NCBI GenBank assembly: GCA_903813345.2
Contig: CAIIXF020000006.1
Span: forward strand, 22,327,936-22,391,935
Length of the DNA: 64,000 nucleotides
Origin: Owenia fusiformis
Lineage: Eukaryota > Annelida > Polychaeta > Sabellida > Oweniidae
Direction of reading: 5' to 3'
The first letter of the stretch is position 1, and the number at the start of each line of letters is the position of its first letter. Shown here one piece after another: positions 21,406-36,400 of this stretch. The translations under genes were made by a program, and so were the position numbers. The notes under the pieces are model-generated. The model made no database searches, was not told the DNA's origin, and saw nothing but the letters and a program-made list of their open reading frames with translations.

Positions 21406-24400
21406 GTAAGTTCAACATTCAATTTATAACAGGTTATATGGCCATGTCGTCACTTTCTTATGATTAATATCATTGTAACATGAAATTAGTCTAGCTATAG
21501 TAAAATTTTAAATGTTTGTGAGTACTTTAAATTTAAAAAATAAGCAATCAAATGACCAAATTGAAACAGTTTATGTAAAAATAGAAACATTTATATTTAT
21601 CCTAACTTTTGTATATTTTAGTTTGTTTTGTAGTTTAGCTATCATATCTGTGTCCTCTTATATTTTGATACTCCTCTGCCATGTTATCTTCGGAAAAATT
21701 ACCAATCCCTAAATTACAAAAGGCCACAGCTTTGCTGCAGATTATACATTACTATCTGAAATATACAAAAGTCAGGATGAATATAAATGTTTCTATTTTT
21801 ACATAAACCGTTTCAATATGGTCATTTGATTGCTTATTTTTTAAATTCAAAGTATTCACAAAAATTCATTTAAAATTTTACTATACAAGCCTCTGTTTCA
21901 CCCTCCACTTAAGTAAACATATTCTCACACAGCTTGTGCAAGGACTTGTAGCTAGACTAGCTAATTAAAATAAAATATATTTATAATATGTTCCACTTAA
22001 ATAAGTATCAGCCCTATCTGTATATCGAGCTTGGTTTCGTCAAACGATAAAATGGTAATGTTTTCTTAGCTACTTAATCCGTTTTTTTTCTTTTAAATTA
22101 CATTTTACAGGGTTCGTACACACCTGGAAATGTCAGGGATATTGATTTATTTTTCCAGGTGCTGGAAATGTCAGGGAATTTTGAAATTAGGTCAAAAAGG
22201 GGCAAAAATGTCAGGGAATTTTGAAATAGTAGATGTGTCAGGGAAATGTCAGGGAATTTTGTATCAGTGTTGAAAAATAATGCTCCAGCAAAATTATTTT
22301 AGGGCTATGACATGATATCAATGAAATCCAAAATCTAACTAAACATTTAGTTGTTTCCACAAATTGAAAATCTTTTTATTGGGGTTGATTGAATGACTTT
22401 TGATCTGGTATTGTCTATTTGTAAGAACAGTGTGAACATTATACGAGATATCAAACAATTAAGAATATACATATACTGTACATATACAAAACTAGATCTT
22501 GAAATTTCCTTTTTTTTGCCTGGATATGTCAGGAAAATGTCAGGGAATTTCATTTTGAAAAAGGTGTACGAACCATATTTTAGGATTAGACGAAGAAATA
22601 CGTAAATAAATAAATACGCAAATCGAGCCAATGCTTTCGATTAAAACAAAATGTTCGCTCAAATGTTTCACTGACTTATAAGTTGTGCATTTATTTTCAC
22701 AGGAATGTTGTCCTTTCGGGCAATACCGATCGAAAGGAGCTTTTGGCAAGTTCTCCAGCGTGTGGAACTCTTATGTGTCGTTTATCGGATGCAGAGTTTA
22801 GAAAGATATTCTTCACAAAAGTTTCGTCTGCGAGAGACGTGTGTAGGGAGAGAATAATTACCCTTGTAAATCACACAGGCGTCCAGCGAAATGGACACTA
22901 TTTGTTTAACAACAAGGTAATACTTTGAACACTTGTTAAATGTAATATGAGAGTTTTAAAGCTTTCTAGTCAACTCGTACCCAAGACAACTGGTACCCAA
23001 GACAACTCGTATCCAATATTATTTTCAGTATTATGGGTGCATAAAATTATGGGTGCATAAAAAATTGAGTTTGTATAATAATGTTTTCATGGTATAATCA
23101 TGGGCTTTCAACTAGAGTTGAAAGCCCATGGTATAATGTGAATCAAATAAGCCTCAATATTTTTTATAATTACAACATTAGATCAGATACTTGTTCCAAA
23201 CACACATGAATATACAATATTTGAAAAATGATCATGAATATTTGGATTAAATGAATCTTTGACCAATATAAAATAATAGTCAAAATAAATTGACATTCAA
23301 AGCTCAAATGTCACAAAATCAAATCAATTTCTTCCGAAAATTCTTCTTCAAACTTTAAACTATTCTGAACAGTATGTTACAATTATAATATGTATATCTA
23401 TTCACATTCCCAGTCCAACGCTTGATTCAAAGCGAAATATATACTTGGGTACGAGTTGTCTTGGGTACGAGTTGAGCAGTTACCGTTTTAAATATATTTT
23501 TGAGTGTAATGTGGGGAACAATTATTTAGATAATGATTGTCAAGTTTGCTCTATATGCAGTCCCAATGTGTGTCACGTAGCTAAGGCCAGGCATCATAAA
23601 GAAATGTGGCCATCTATGGCAAAGTGTGCATCATTTAATAATTAAACTTCTTATAGTTGCAGATAAATGACCTGGGGGATGCCATTGAACCCACATATAT
23701 GCTCAAGCTGGGTGGAAAACAATGTGCCCATGAAGTCAAAGTAACAACACCGTTGAGATACGGTGTCCAAGCTGGGTTAATAAAGGTATTGCATAATATT
23801 TTGAGAATTTCTAAAATTAAAACTATTCTCTCTTTAAATCAAGTCAAACAGTTCCTCGATAATTATATATTCAAATTTATTGAATAGACTGTGTAAGTAG
23901 GCAATTGTTTATTCATGGGTTAATTAGGCCTAGTTATTTTTATGTACATATGTTCCAATTATTTTTTTACAGCAAATGAGGGATTCATTCCAACATAATG
24001 TTGACGCAGCCTTTATAGCATTGGGGGCGCTGGCCATGACGATGCACGCCGGGGATATTTGCGAGACCTATGCAGGATGCCAACCAGTGATTCTCTATGG
24101 CCACTCAGGCACCGGCAAAACTAGTTGTCTGCGACTCTTGGGTTCTTTAATAGGTATTTAAACAGTATAGCCACTTTATATCATTTTGAAATGCCCTGAA
24201 AAGAACGTAATTCAAATCATGCAAGGGTACGAGGAAAACAAACAACTCAAGAAAATAAACTTGTTTGTTTGGATTCTATATAACATTCTATAGGAATAGG
24301 AAGGGTTGATTAGAGAAGCTTGCATTTACAAAGTATAGGTATAGACAGGTTCCAATTTCAGAATATCTCAAGGGAAAGGGTTTTTAAGGCATTTTTTAGA

Positions 24401-27400
24401 AAAAGCAACAGAGCTATTTTTTCTGGATCAGTTTTTCATGCTGATAAAGATACTAAAAGATGACAGCTCAACGGGGTGGTCACGACACTGAATTTTAGCG
24501 TTTTTACCCCCCTAGGGAATTATTTTAGGGGGTACTATAATATTAGTTCATAACTCAAAGGATATATAAACTATTGTTCTGAGTTCTACAGCATACATTG
24601 TTAGTACAAAGATGAGTACTACCCTAAAGTTATAGGTTGATATCTTTGTTGGTTTCGGAAAAATACAATTAATTAGAAAAAAATATGCAATTTTTGTCAT
24701 TTTTTTCTTGCTTATTTTATATTTGTAGCTTCAAGCAAATTATGATAACTTAAACAGCTCAAAGTAGTATTCTAACAACATTCCCAAGCTATGTGTGATA
24801 TTGTAATACATCTATTATAGTGATGGAGTACTATTTTTTAATTTTAATATGACTTTATAGTGCTCTACCCCTGGTAAATAGAAGAAAGTTGGTGTGGTTT
24901 TCTTCTGGTTTTAACATTTTATTGTCTTCTTAGTTGAAGATACAATCAATTCTGTCAGTTAACCATGAGAAACTTTACAATGGTTAACTATTCCCATGAA
25001 TAGAGGGTTGGGACCTCAAAAATACCAGAACTGTTAAGTGGCATCCTTGGGCAACCCTCTTCAGAGCATTTTCCTTATATCATCCGATAAAATCTGCAGG
25101 GGACACTATAAGAAACCTATATATCTAAGATACTAGTAATGAAGATACTGAATTCAAATTTTCAGGATTTGGTCCTGGTATGATAGGTAATCTGTATGAC
25201 AAAAATGACAAAAAGAAAAACTCTGTTGCCATAGTAACAAGAATACGACACTATTTGTTTCCTAAGAAATGTGTTTTAAGAGGTTTTGTCATTCTCTTCA
25301 TATTTTTAATTCTAAATATGTCTACAATGTGGGATGATTAAAATTATGGTAAAGTAATCTTTTCTATTGTTCTATTGTTCTCTAAAACAGAAGTTGCTAC
25401 GCTCTATTTGTCAGAAAATTAAAATGGAAACTGAAAAATGAGTTTCTTCCTACTGAATAGCAATTTGGTAGACCAAGGCTGACACGCACAGGAGAAAACG
25501 TCTATCAGTTCTATGTCATTTTGTTGTTATTTTTTTTATTTATCGTGCTCTAGGACTTATAACACCTAATGCCGAATCTTTTCCAACTGCAAAGGAAGGC
25601 AAGATTTTAATAATGAACATTCATATATCTCAAATATCTCAACAAAGATTTGGACAATGATGATGAAACTCTAAGGGAAAATTAGACGAAACATTAATGT
25701 GAATGGTCCAAAAATAACACTTACATGTTTTGAAAAAGTTATGCTCTCGAGTGAATCAGTGCTCGTTTAAGGATAGTCTGAATCAGGTGAATTTTTTAAC
25801 CTAATTGTACCCCTCCCCCAAACCCCCAAATTTTGACAATTGTCGAAAAGTGGCAAACAACAATTAAACAAACATCATTAAAGTTCAATATGGCTATTTC
25901 GCTTCTCTGTCATAAAGATATGGTAAGATCTCAGGTCAATCAATAAATTTCACAAGTGACACTCTATCTTATGAAGAAAATATTATCGTATTTGAAGACA
26001 TGTCAAAAATTTGGTTGAAATAATTTTGTCACTCCTGATTTGACCTGGAAAGGTTCAGGTAAGTTATCACAAACAATTTCAGACGGTTATATCTTTGATT
26101 ATGACTATTTTCTGACCATGAAGACAGGTATACAGGGATAACAAAGTCAATCTGACTCGGAGATATTTCACTAGCAATCAACCCATCAATATATTTTTTC
26201 AAAGTTGTTGACCTCATTTTCACCAAAAATGCAATCATTTTAACAATGTTTAATGCATTACTATTCTTTATTTTAATGTATCAAATAGCTCTTGAAAAGA
26301 AAACTGAATTCCCCTAAGATTAGTGTTCCCCATGTTATTTCCCCTTTGAAAAAATTCATGCTATCCATTGGTTTCAGTTCATTTTGGTCATCCAAATTCA
26401 GTGTCTTTAAAGTCCCTGGAGCAATCCACTTTTCCTCTTAGGAAATAGAACATGTCTCAAAGCATATTCTAATTATGCATTCAACAATATAATTAAAGGT
26501 TGCATCTTTGGTAAAAATTAGGTCAACATTTTTAGTAAAAAGTATGTTGATTGGGCCATTCCCTTTAATATCACTTAGGTCTGATTAATCATTATATTTA
26601 CTTTTCTTGAAGATAATGAATAGATCTAAAAGATATACCCATGTTCATGGTCAGAAAATATTCATAATTCAAGTTAGAATTGTCTGAAGTTGTTTGCGAA
26701 AACCTACATGCTCCTTTATAACATTATTATGTAAATACCTGTGTAAGTGGAACACTCTGCGTTCCACTTAGAAGATGTTCCACTTACAGAGGTTTTGGGT
26801 TCACAGGGAACATACAAAATCAAATATAGGATTTATATGTATCATTGGAAATATGATTCTCCCTTCATTACAGGGCAGGTATATACCATTAATAATCCAC
26901 TTATTTAACTCAAAAAGGTATCTGACATTCTTAATCCTCCTCATTCTGCCAAAAATGTTTTCTGATATTCTTAATCCTCCTAATTGTGCCAGTCTCAGGT
27001 ACAAGGATTAGGCAATTAAGTAATTAAGACTTGTTCCTACTGTTAATAATTCAATTGTTTTTAAATGACATTTTTAATCTTACTTAGGGATATTAATTAG
27101 TGGTAGCATCACGTGTCCAGTTCTACAGGAGGTTAATCCAATTAACCTGATAATCAAATTAATTATTGGTTGCATCACATGTTGACCTCTACAGGAGGTT
27201 AATCCATTAAAATCCATTAAAATTCTAATTTGCCAATTATCACAGTATTACCTGTTTTCATACCCAGATATCATTGAAGGAGATTAATTCTGTTTACATA
27301 TATCAATATTGAAATCTATGGAAATTGACTATTCCACTTAGCAGGTTAATTTTTCAATATGGGGTGTTCACTGTTCAAGTTTGGAGGTGTTCCACTTACA

Positions 27401-30400
27401 GAGATTCAATTAACATTAAGTCAATGGGTTTTTAAAACGGGACTTTGAAAAGGCGTTCCACTTGGGAGGTGTTCCACTTACAGAGGTGTTCCACTTAGCA
27501 GGTTCTACTGTACATTACTTGTGCATGATGACCACCATAGTCTAGTTTGAGATCAATTGATGATTATAATGTTTAGACTTTATGTCAATGTCCAGACTGT
27601 ATGCCAACCTCTCTAGTATGTGATTTCACTAGATTTCATTATGATACATGTACTTAATTGAAAACTTACATATAAAATATCTTAAGTCCTATATTCTAGT
27701 AATAAATGAATTAGAATGTCACCTAACATTTGATGATGGTATGAATTTATTGATTTGGTGTCTATCAATACATGTTTCCAACTTAATGCTGCAAAATGAT
27801 AAAATCCACCACATCCACTTTCTTCAATTTTCCAGGGGTAGGGCACTATAAAGTCATATAAAAATTACAAAATAGTACTTCATAACTAAAATAGATGTAT
27901 TACAATACCACACATAGCTTAGAAATGTTTTTAGAATACTACTATGAGCTGTTAAAGCTGTCATATTGTGCTTGAAGCTACAAATATAAAATTGGCAAGA
28001 CAAAAATTGCGTATCTTTTTCCTGTTTTTAGTATTTTTCTGAGACCAATAAGGGTATCAACCCATAACTTTAAGATAGTATTCATATTTGTACTAGCAAT
28101 GTATGGTGTACAACTCAGAACAATAGCTCATCTATCCTTTGAGTTATGAACTAGTTTCATAGTACCCCCTAGAATATTTTCCTAGGGGGGTAAAAATGCC
28201 AAAATTTAGTGTCGTGACCACCCCGTTGAGCTGTCATCTTTTAATATCTTTATCAGCATGAAAAACTGATCTAGTAAAAATAGGTCTGTTGCTTTTTCTA
28301 AAAAATGCCTCAAAGACTTGAATTATTTGAATTGGAACCTGTCTAGTATGGGTCGCACTCAAAATGTAATTATCAATATAATAACTACTATGTATCCTAA
28401 AGTAGCAAATGTTATTTCGATGTTTTTTCTGATTAACTCGAAATCGTGCAAGCGGCGTGCGAGCAGATGGAGACAAAGAATATTATTTTATGGTTTTATT
28501 GGTATTCAACTATATTATGTTATTAATATATATTAGCATTGATATATGTTAGCACAAGTATGACTGTATTTTTCCCAAATGTCAGATCTCATGAAATCCA
28601 TATTAGAACCATCATTGACTTTAATTATTAGCTTTCACTGCAAAACTCATGAGAATCTTTTTCTTTAAATAGGAGAAAACACCGAATTGGTCAGGATTCA
28701 AACAAAACAGGCGCTTACAAAGATTGGGGGAATGTCTACACTACCTGTCCTTGTTGACGACCCTGCGTATATCAATACCATCAAAGAAGCCTTTATTGAT
28801 TACACTGCTCAGGCCACGGGCGTTACTATCGATAGAGGCACAGAGGAGGTGAAAGCTGGGTTGATCGTGTCCTCTAACAACGCTGTGCATTCAGACGACC
28901 CAAGGTATGATATCATCTAATGAAGTTTTTAATTAATATGACACTGCAACCAACCATTAGCTTTGCCATGTCATGTTCCCTTTCATTCCAGATGAATATT
29001 TGGAGTCTATTGTTTTTGCCTCTTTACTTTATTCTTATTTCTTACTATTACACTCTACATGATTTCTTAACAACTATAGGTAAATGTCAAGAACTAGGAC
29101 AACTTTTGTGTTTTCACAATAATACGACTTTTCTCAACATTTAACAATTTTAACACTTATTAACATATTACGCCTAAGACATAAGTAAGATATTACAGCT
29201 ATGAACTCACATAATAGTGTCTATTAAATCATATTAAATCATGTCAATCATATTTATTATATAAACGATATCAAATCATATTTAATATCACTCTGGTTAA
29301 ATCATGTCAATGATATCAAATAATCATATTAAATACTACCAATCACATTAAATCAATTCTTATCCTACATTTAGTCTGCTAAATGTATAATAACATTAAA
29401 AAATAAATTTGATATCTATAATTGTCAATCATATTAATCATATAACTTATATCAAATCATATTTAATTATATCGATCATATGAACAATATTTAATCATAT
29501 CAATTATATTACATCATATCAATCATATCATATTTATCATATACTGTAATATCGATCAAATAATACCATATTATGTCAGTCATGTCATAGCAATCGAATT
29601 ACATCATATTAATTAGTTTCAATTATATTAAATCATACCAATCTGATTAAATTATATCGTTCATATTTAATCATATTCAATCATATTAAATCATATCATT
29701 TATAGTATATCATATCATATTTATCATCTTGATCAATCAATCAAATTATACAATATCATGTCAATCATATCATAGCAATCATATTGGACATCATGTTATT
29801 TCATATAGCATATCATATCATCATTGTACAATGTGATTGCTTTGATATGATTGATGATAAATATGTTTCCAATTTCTAGTTATTACACGGCTTACAACTG
29901 CATTTGATTCGGAGATATTAACGGCATGACATCTATTTAAAATTAATATATGATATCGCATGACATACAAATATCATGCCATGATACCCAAGAACTTTTA
30001 AGGAACGGTAAGATCCAAATGAATCTGCATTGTGTTCTTAACATGATCATAAAGATCTAGACCATATCCTAATCCATTCATATCACCAAATGTCCCAATT
30101 TTATTTATTTGACCCGAAATATGATGTCAACGTGCGTGCCTCTCAGAAAAGTTTTTTATATGTGTACAACAATTCATTTACAAATGTTGATGCTCGATTT
30201 TAGGATTCAAAGAAGATGCGTGTATATATGCTTGTCAGGGGACAGTATACAAGGGTCAAGCCAGGAGATAGGGTACCACAAAGTAATGTACCAAACTGTG
30301 AAACACGGAGGCTTGTCGGCGTTAGTGGGCATGTTCATTCGGGCGAGGCCCACACCAAATAGAATAGAAGTGACGTACCTAAAAATGATAAAGGATAAGT

Positions 30401-33400
30401 TTCCAGACATTCTCGATGAGTCTCATTTGATGTATGCGTTGCTATTTGCGTACACAGAAGAGGTAATACTAATTGCATACTTTTCCACCAATAATAAGTA
30501 TACCAGAAACGTAATTTTCTAATAAATTTTCAACTCATGCTTACTTGTTTAAATTTTATCAAATACATATTGCATTGCCTTCATACGTTTTTTTGCTTTT
30601 CCAGTGGTAAGCATGTAACATGTAAATAACAGATTCGTTCTCATGGTTTTTATATCTTTATTGCAATTTGTATTTGAAGAGACTGTAAATTCAGTTTTGC
30701 TTATTCATAGATTAACAGAACCAGTATTAAGCAAACAGATTGGGTGTCTACAAAACAAAGACCTAAGACCTAAGACCTACAAAACTAAGACCCCCCACGT
30801 TATAAAACCAAGACCCTGTTATAAAACTAAGACCCCCCACGTTATAAAACTAAGACCCTGTTATAAAACTAAGACCCCCCACGTTATAAAACTAAGACCC
30901 TGTTATAAAACTAAGACCCCCCACGTAATAAAACTAAGACCCTGTTATAAAACTAAGACCCCCCACGTTATAAAACTAAGACCCTGTTATAAAACTAAGA
31001 CCCCCCACGTTATAAAACTAAGACCCTGTTATAAAACTAAGACCCCCCACGTTATAAAACTAAGACCCCCCACGTTATAAAACTAAGACCCTGTTATAAA
31101 ACTAAGACCCCCCCACGTTATAAAACTAAGACCTTGTTATAAAACTAAGACCCCCCACGTTATAAAACTAAGACCCTGTTATAAAACTAAGACCCCCCAC
31201 GTTATAAAACTAAGACCCTGTTATAAAACTAAGACCCCCCACGTTATAAAACTAAGACCCTGTTATAAAACTAAGACCCCCCACGTTATAAAACTAAGAC
31301 CCTGTTATAAAACTAAGACCCCCCACGTTATAAAACTAAGACCCTGTTATAAAACTAAGACCCCCCACGTTATAAAACTAAGACCCTGTTATAAAACTAA
31401 GACCCCCCACGTTATAAAACTAAGACCCTGTTATAAAACTAAGACCCCCCATGTAATAAAACTAAGACCCTGTTATAAAACTAAGACCCCCCACGTAATA
31501 AAACTAAGACCCTGTTATAAGAATCAGTCACCGTGCCTTGCTCTGCTCGCATCAAGGTAGTCTTGCCTCTGGGCCTTGTGTTCCCCAGTAACATACAGAT
31601 TCTACAAAAGATAGTCTTGCTTCTGGTCCTTGTGTTCCCTTCTAATATACAGATTCTCCCCACTAACATAAAGATTCTACAAAAGGTAGTCTTGCTTCTG
31701 GTCCTTGTGTTCCCTTCTAATATACAGATTCTCCCCACTAACATAAAGATTCTACAAAAGGTAGTCTTGCTTCTGGTCCTTGTGTTCCCTTCTCACATAC
31801 AGAATCTACACATGGTAGTCTTGCCTCTGGCCCTTGTTTACCCTAGTAACATACACATATGGTAGTCTTGCCACTGACCCTTGTTTTCCCTAGTAATGTA
31901 CACATATACATAATTTTAAGGTAGTCTCGGCTCTATCCCTCGAGTTCCCCAGTAACATACAGGTCTAAGACCCTGTTATAAAAGGACCAGAAGCAACTTA
32001 CATGTATTTTAGTTAAGAATTCCTAATAGAATTAAGAATTAATAGCTGAAACTGTTCTGTTTGTCCTAGCAAACAATATCCCAATATGCATTTGAAATTC
32101 ATTTTTGTCTATATGTGTTGACAGTCTGTGATGTCATCATCAATCATCACAATGGGAATTAGGTGTATTCTATCTGTGACAGTGAGATTATCTATGATGT
32201 CACATAGTAGTTTGATTTCTAAGAAATGTGGCAGAGTTCTATCTATGACAGAGATGCTTTGTGATGTCATCATGAATTATCTCGTTTCCATTGTGATGAT
32301 TGATGATGTCATCAGAGTACTTTGTGATGTCATCGTGAATTACCTCATTTCTATTGTGATGATTGATGATGACATCACAGACTGTCAACAAATAGACAGA
32401 AGAAGTTGAACTACAAGTTGGAAAATTGTTTGCAAGGGCAAAACAACTCAGTTTCAGCTAATAATTCTTAATTCTATTAGGAATGCTTAACGAACAATGG
32501 TTCAGCAATCTGTGCCAGAATGATGGGTCTTAAATCTTGAACTACCATTAAACATCACTTCCAAAACAATACCAGCATAAAATGGAGTATCTCTTTTTAT
32601 GCCAGCATAAAATGGGATATCACTTTTTATGCCGGGCATAAAAAGTGATATCAAAAAATTACTTTTTTTAAAAATCAACAAATCCGGGTATTTGTTACAG
32701 TCCATTTTTATATAATCCGCTGTTGTATGCAGGCCTGTCAACTGTCCCGCAATTTGCGTATTTGTCACGCATTTGCTGAAGAATTTGAAGTCACGCCACT
32801 TATTTTTGAGTGACAGAAAATGTCACGCAAATACGCATTTTACCTGTTAATTGTCAAGCAAAAATATTTCTGTAGAAAAATTTCTAAAAAAGATCGTCTA
32901 CACAGCAAAAATACGAACGCCGGAAAAAATGTACGCATTTTGTTCGGACTTTTCTTTCACGCGAATTACTTTCCGTTCGAAATTGTTTGTCCTCCCCCCC
33001 CCCCCGTTGATGGTTGTTTGAAATGCGAGCGCAGCGAGCGCGAAAAATTTGAGGTGTTCAAAATTTGGCCAGATGTAATATAATTTAAACCAAGGTGTTC
33101 AAAATTTGGATCAAGGTGTTCAGATTTGGACTAAGGTGTCCACATTTTGAGGAGAGGTGTTCAACATTTCCAAGTCACTCATGTTAGGTGTTCCCAAGTT
33201 GACAGGCCTGTGTATGTTACTGGGGAACACAAGGCCCAGAGGCAAGACTACCTTGTGGCGAGCAGAGCAAGGCACGGTGACTGATTCTTATAACAGGGTC
33301 TTAGTTTTATAACGTGGGAGGTCTTAGTTTTATAACAGGGTCTTAGTTTTATAACGTGGGGGGTCTTAGTTTTATAACAGGGTCTTAGTTTTATAACGTG

Positions 33401-36400
33401 GGTGGTCTTAGTTTTATAACAGGGTCTTAGTTTTATTACGTGGGGGGTCTTAGTTTTATAACAGGGTCTTAGTTTTATAACGTGGGGGGTCTTAGTTTTA
33501 TAACAGGGTCTTAGTTTTATAACGTGGGGGGTCTTAGTTTTATAACAGGGTCTTAGTTTTATTACGTGGGGGGTCTTAGTTTTATAACAGGGTCTTAGTT
33601 TTATAACGTGGGGGGTCTTAGTTTTATAACAGGGTCTTAGTTTTATAACGTGGGGGGTCTTAGTTTTATAACAGGGTCTTAGTTTTATAACGTGGGAGGT
33701 CTTAGTTTTATAACAGGGTCTTAGTTTTATAACGTGGGGGGTCTTAGTTTTATAACAGGGTCTTAGTTTTATAATGTGGGGGGTCTTAGTTTTATAACAG
33801 GGTCTTAGTTTTATAACGTGGGGGGTCTTAGTTTTATAACAGGGTCTTAGTTTTATAACGTGGGGGGTCTTAGTTTTATAACAAGGTCTTAGTTTTATAA
33901 CATGGGGGGTCTTAGTTTTATAACAGGGTCTTAGTTTTATAACGTGGGGGGTCTTAGTTTTATAACAGGGTCTTAGTTTTATAACATGGGGGTCTTAGTT
34001 TTATAACAGGGTCTTAGTTTTATAACGTGGGGGGTCTTAGTTTTATAACAGGGTCTTGGTTTTATAACGTGGGGGGTCTTAGTTTTGTAGGTCTTAGGTC
34101 TTTGTTTTGTAGACACCCCAAACAGATTGGCATTATTATTCGTTTTGTTTACACAATCTTGGTTTTTCAGTCGAGCAAATCAACTGGTCAAAACATTGAT
34201 ATACTTTTTCAAAAAATATAAGCTATTTTAAATGATACATGTTCTCATTTGATTAATTTCCAGATATTGATGCAATTGTCCACCATGACACAGGTTGATG
34301 TCAGGGAAATGATTGTTGTGTACTTGGACAAAAATAGACGCCACATACAGGCATTCCACAAGAGACAACTGGGCACTGTGGAAAAATTTCTAGAGAATGT
34401 CATTGAGACATGCATGAATGAACGCGTACGTATGTCTTGTAGGGGAGGGCGGGGTAAGATGGAACGCAGGGTGAGACGGAACGATGGATTTTTATTAAAG
34501 TATTAGTTGAAGCCGACAAGAAATTGTGGTTGAACAGAAAGATCACTTGATGTATTTTCAAAAAAAGTTTACTTCAGTAACCTCTTTTAAACAAGTATTC
34601 AATAAAAATCCAACGTTCCGTCTCACCTTGCGTTCCATCTTACCCCGCTCTCTCCTGCAGTAGGTCGTTCTATGAATTGATCGTGCTATTATTTCATTGT
34701 AGGGCTTTCATTGCGGGGGACATTAAGGGTCTATTGATTAGTTGGTCCAAATTAGAATACACTCACATACACCTTTGGATATTAAAAAAAATATCCAACA
34801 CAAACGATATGCATCAAAATAGTTCTTTTTGTAAACTTCGCAATATGTTATATATGTTCTCTCCACAAATATTGTTGTATGATTTAAGGTATATTAGTTA
34901 CAAAGGACATCTGATTGAGCATCATCATAGATACCATTAACTTTTGAGAGCTGAACAACATAATTAATTATATATTGTTTAATTTCAGGGTGTCGCAATC
35001 AACTATGTTCAGATGGGCTCTTCAAAGGGAAGAACGGGCATCTTTGTGGCCAACCAATACTTGGCTAAAACAAGCTTATCCAAAGAAAAGCTAATGGAGG
35101 AAATAAAGATAGGAGGATATGGCGAATATGCGAAACCAAGGAGGTACAGAGGAGGAGTAAGCGGCCGGGGAATATTTATATTCGAGGACGCAATAGAGAA
35201 TGATCAACTGGAGATCATTAAGGATGCTCTGAACGATCCAGCAACAGGTACAGGGCCAACAGGTATGAAACATCACAGTCAGCACCATCTATCTTATATA
35301 TATGCAAAACAAAGAAGGCCGGTCACTGATACAAAAAACGCAAAATATTTTTTCTCATGCCAGGGGCTTTGATCAGTAATAGTATATGTTAAATCAAATG
35401 TACTATTTTTGTCACAAGTTTTAACAATTTTTTGTGATCTATAAAATCTAAAGATTTGTGACTGAAGGTCAATATCTACGATTTGCAAGCGAATTCCGGC
35501 CATAGTTTGAGTATCAAAATAACTAAATGATTATGGAAATCAAAACCGGAAGCCAAATATAACTTTAATGTGATTGATAGTGCCCATTGTGTGCTTCGGG
35601 TATTACATTTGTTGGTATAGTCTATAGTTTTGACTCTGTTTATTTGTGTTAATAGATAATTTACATTTAGAGGTGTAATTGAGTTTCTTTACTTGATCAG
35701 AGTGAGAGTAATTGTATTTTGATATTGAAATCATATATCCACAAAAAACTTGAAACAGACACATGTAGGTAAACTAACATCACGTTACAATAAAAAAATC
35801 AAATAAAAATTCAGCAAATGAAGGGGAAAATGGAAATTGGGACAAACATTTTGTGAATACAGAACAGCACATTGTATGAGCATGTGTTTTTCCTTTCTTC
35901 AACTTCACGCTTATTATATATTATAGTTTCAAATGAAGGCGGACAATGTGACCAAGAGGCGACAGACGAGCCGAGTCAGAGCATTCTTAATGATCCCCAA
36001 TCTGCTACAGAAGACAGCCAGGGTGATGAGGAGACTCATAAAGAAGGTATGTTGTTCAATGGTTTATTAGACTTGTGCTTTCTCACTTGATCAATTAACC
36101 CATCTGCTAATAATTAATCAATTGCAATTAAGAGTGAAGATTTTATTGTGTTTAAACCAAACATTCGGCTTTCCCCAAATAAATTGCTAAGATATCATCA
36201 ACAAAATAACACACTGAACACATTAAAAGCAACTAAAGGGACAAAATCAATTTTCTTCGTGATTTTTGACAAAGCAGCCATAGGGTATAACAGTCACTTC
36301 TGATGAAGCATAACAAATATCCATTATGAGATCATATACAATTCATATGATCATTTTAATAGTTCAAAACAGTCAAGAGCACATAGTATTTGACAATTTG

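Larger units (their letters stand above)
30742..34119. mobile_element. 3.4 kb fold-back element with minisatellite arms
   Basis: The ends gggtgtctacaaaacaaaga and tctttgttttgtagacaccc are inverted. aaacagattgg occurs at 30733-30743 and 34120-34130, a 9-11 bp target duplication depending on where the end is drawn. Each arm is an array of a 42-bp unit (aagaccccccacgttataaa plus aagaccctgttat), direct at 30768-31520 and inverted at 33292-34090. Inside, 31520-31600 is inverted at 33213-33290, and 32010-32160 is inverted at 32350-32490. No transposase is seen. The arms recall Drosophila Foldback; the duplication length recalls Mutator. Confidence 0.85.

Noticed and set aside
30643-31080. 145-residue plus-strand ORF made of TKTPHVIKLRPCYK repeats
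   Set aside because: It is the 42-bp minisatellite read in one frame; 42 is divisible by 3, so the frame stays open without being a gene.
30768-34090. Regular repeats that could suggest a CRISPR array
   Set aside because: There are no unique spacers. The units are contiguous and inverted on the two sides, inside an animal intron.
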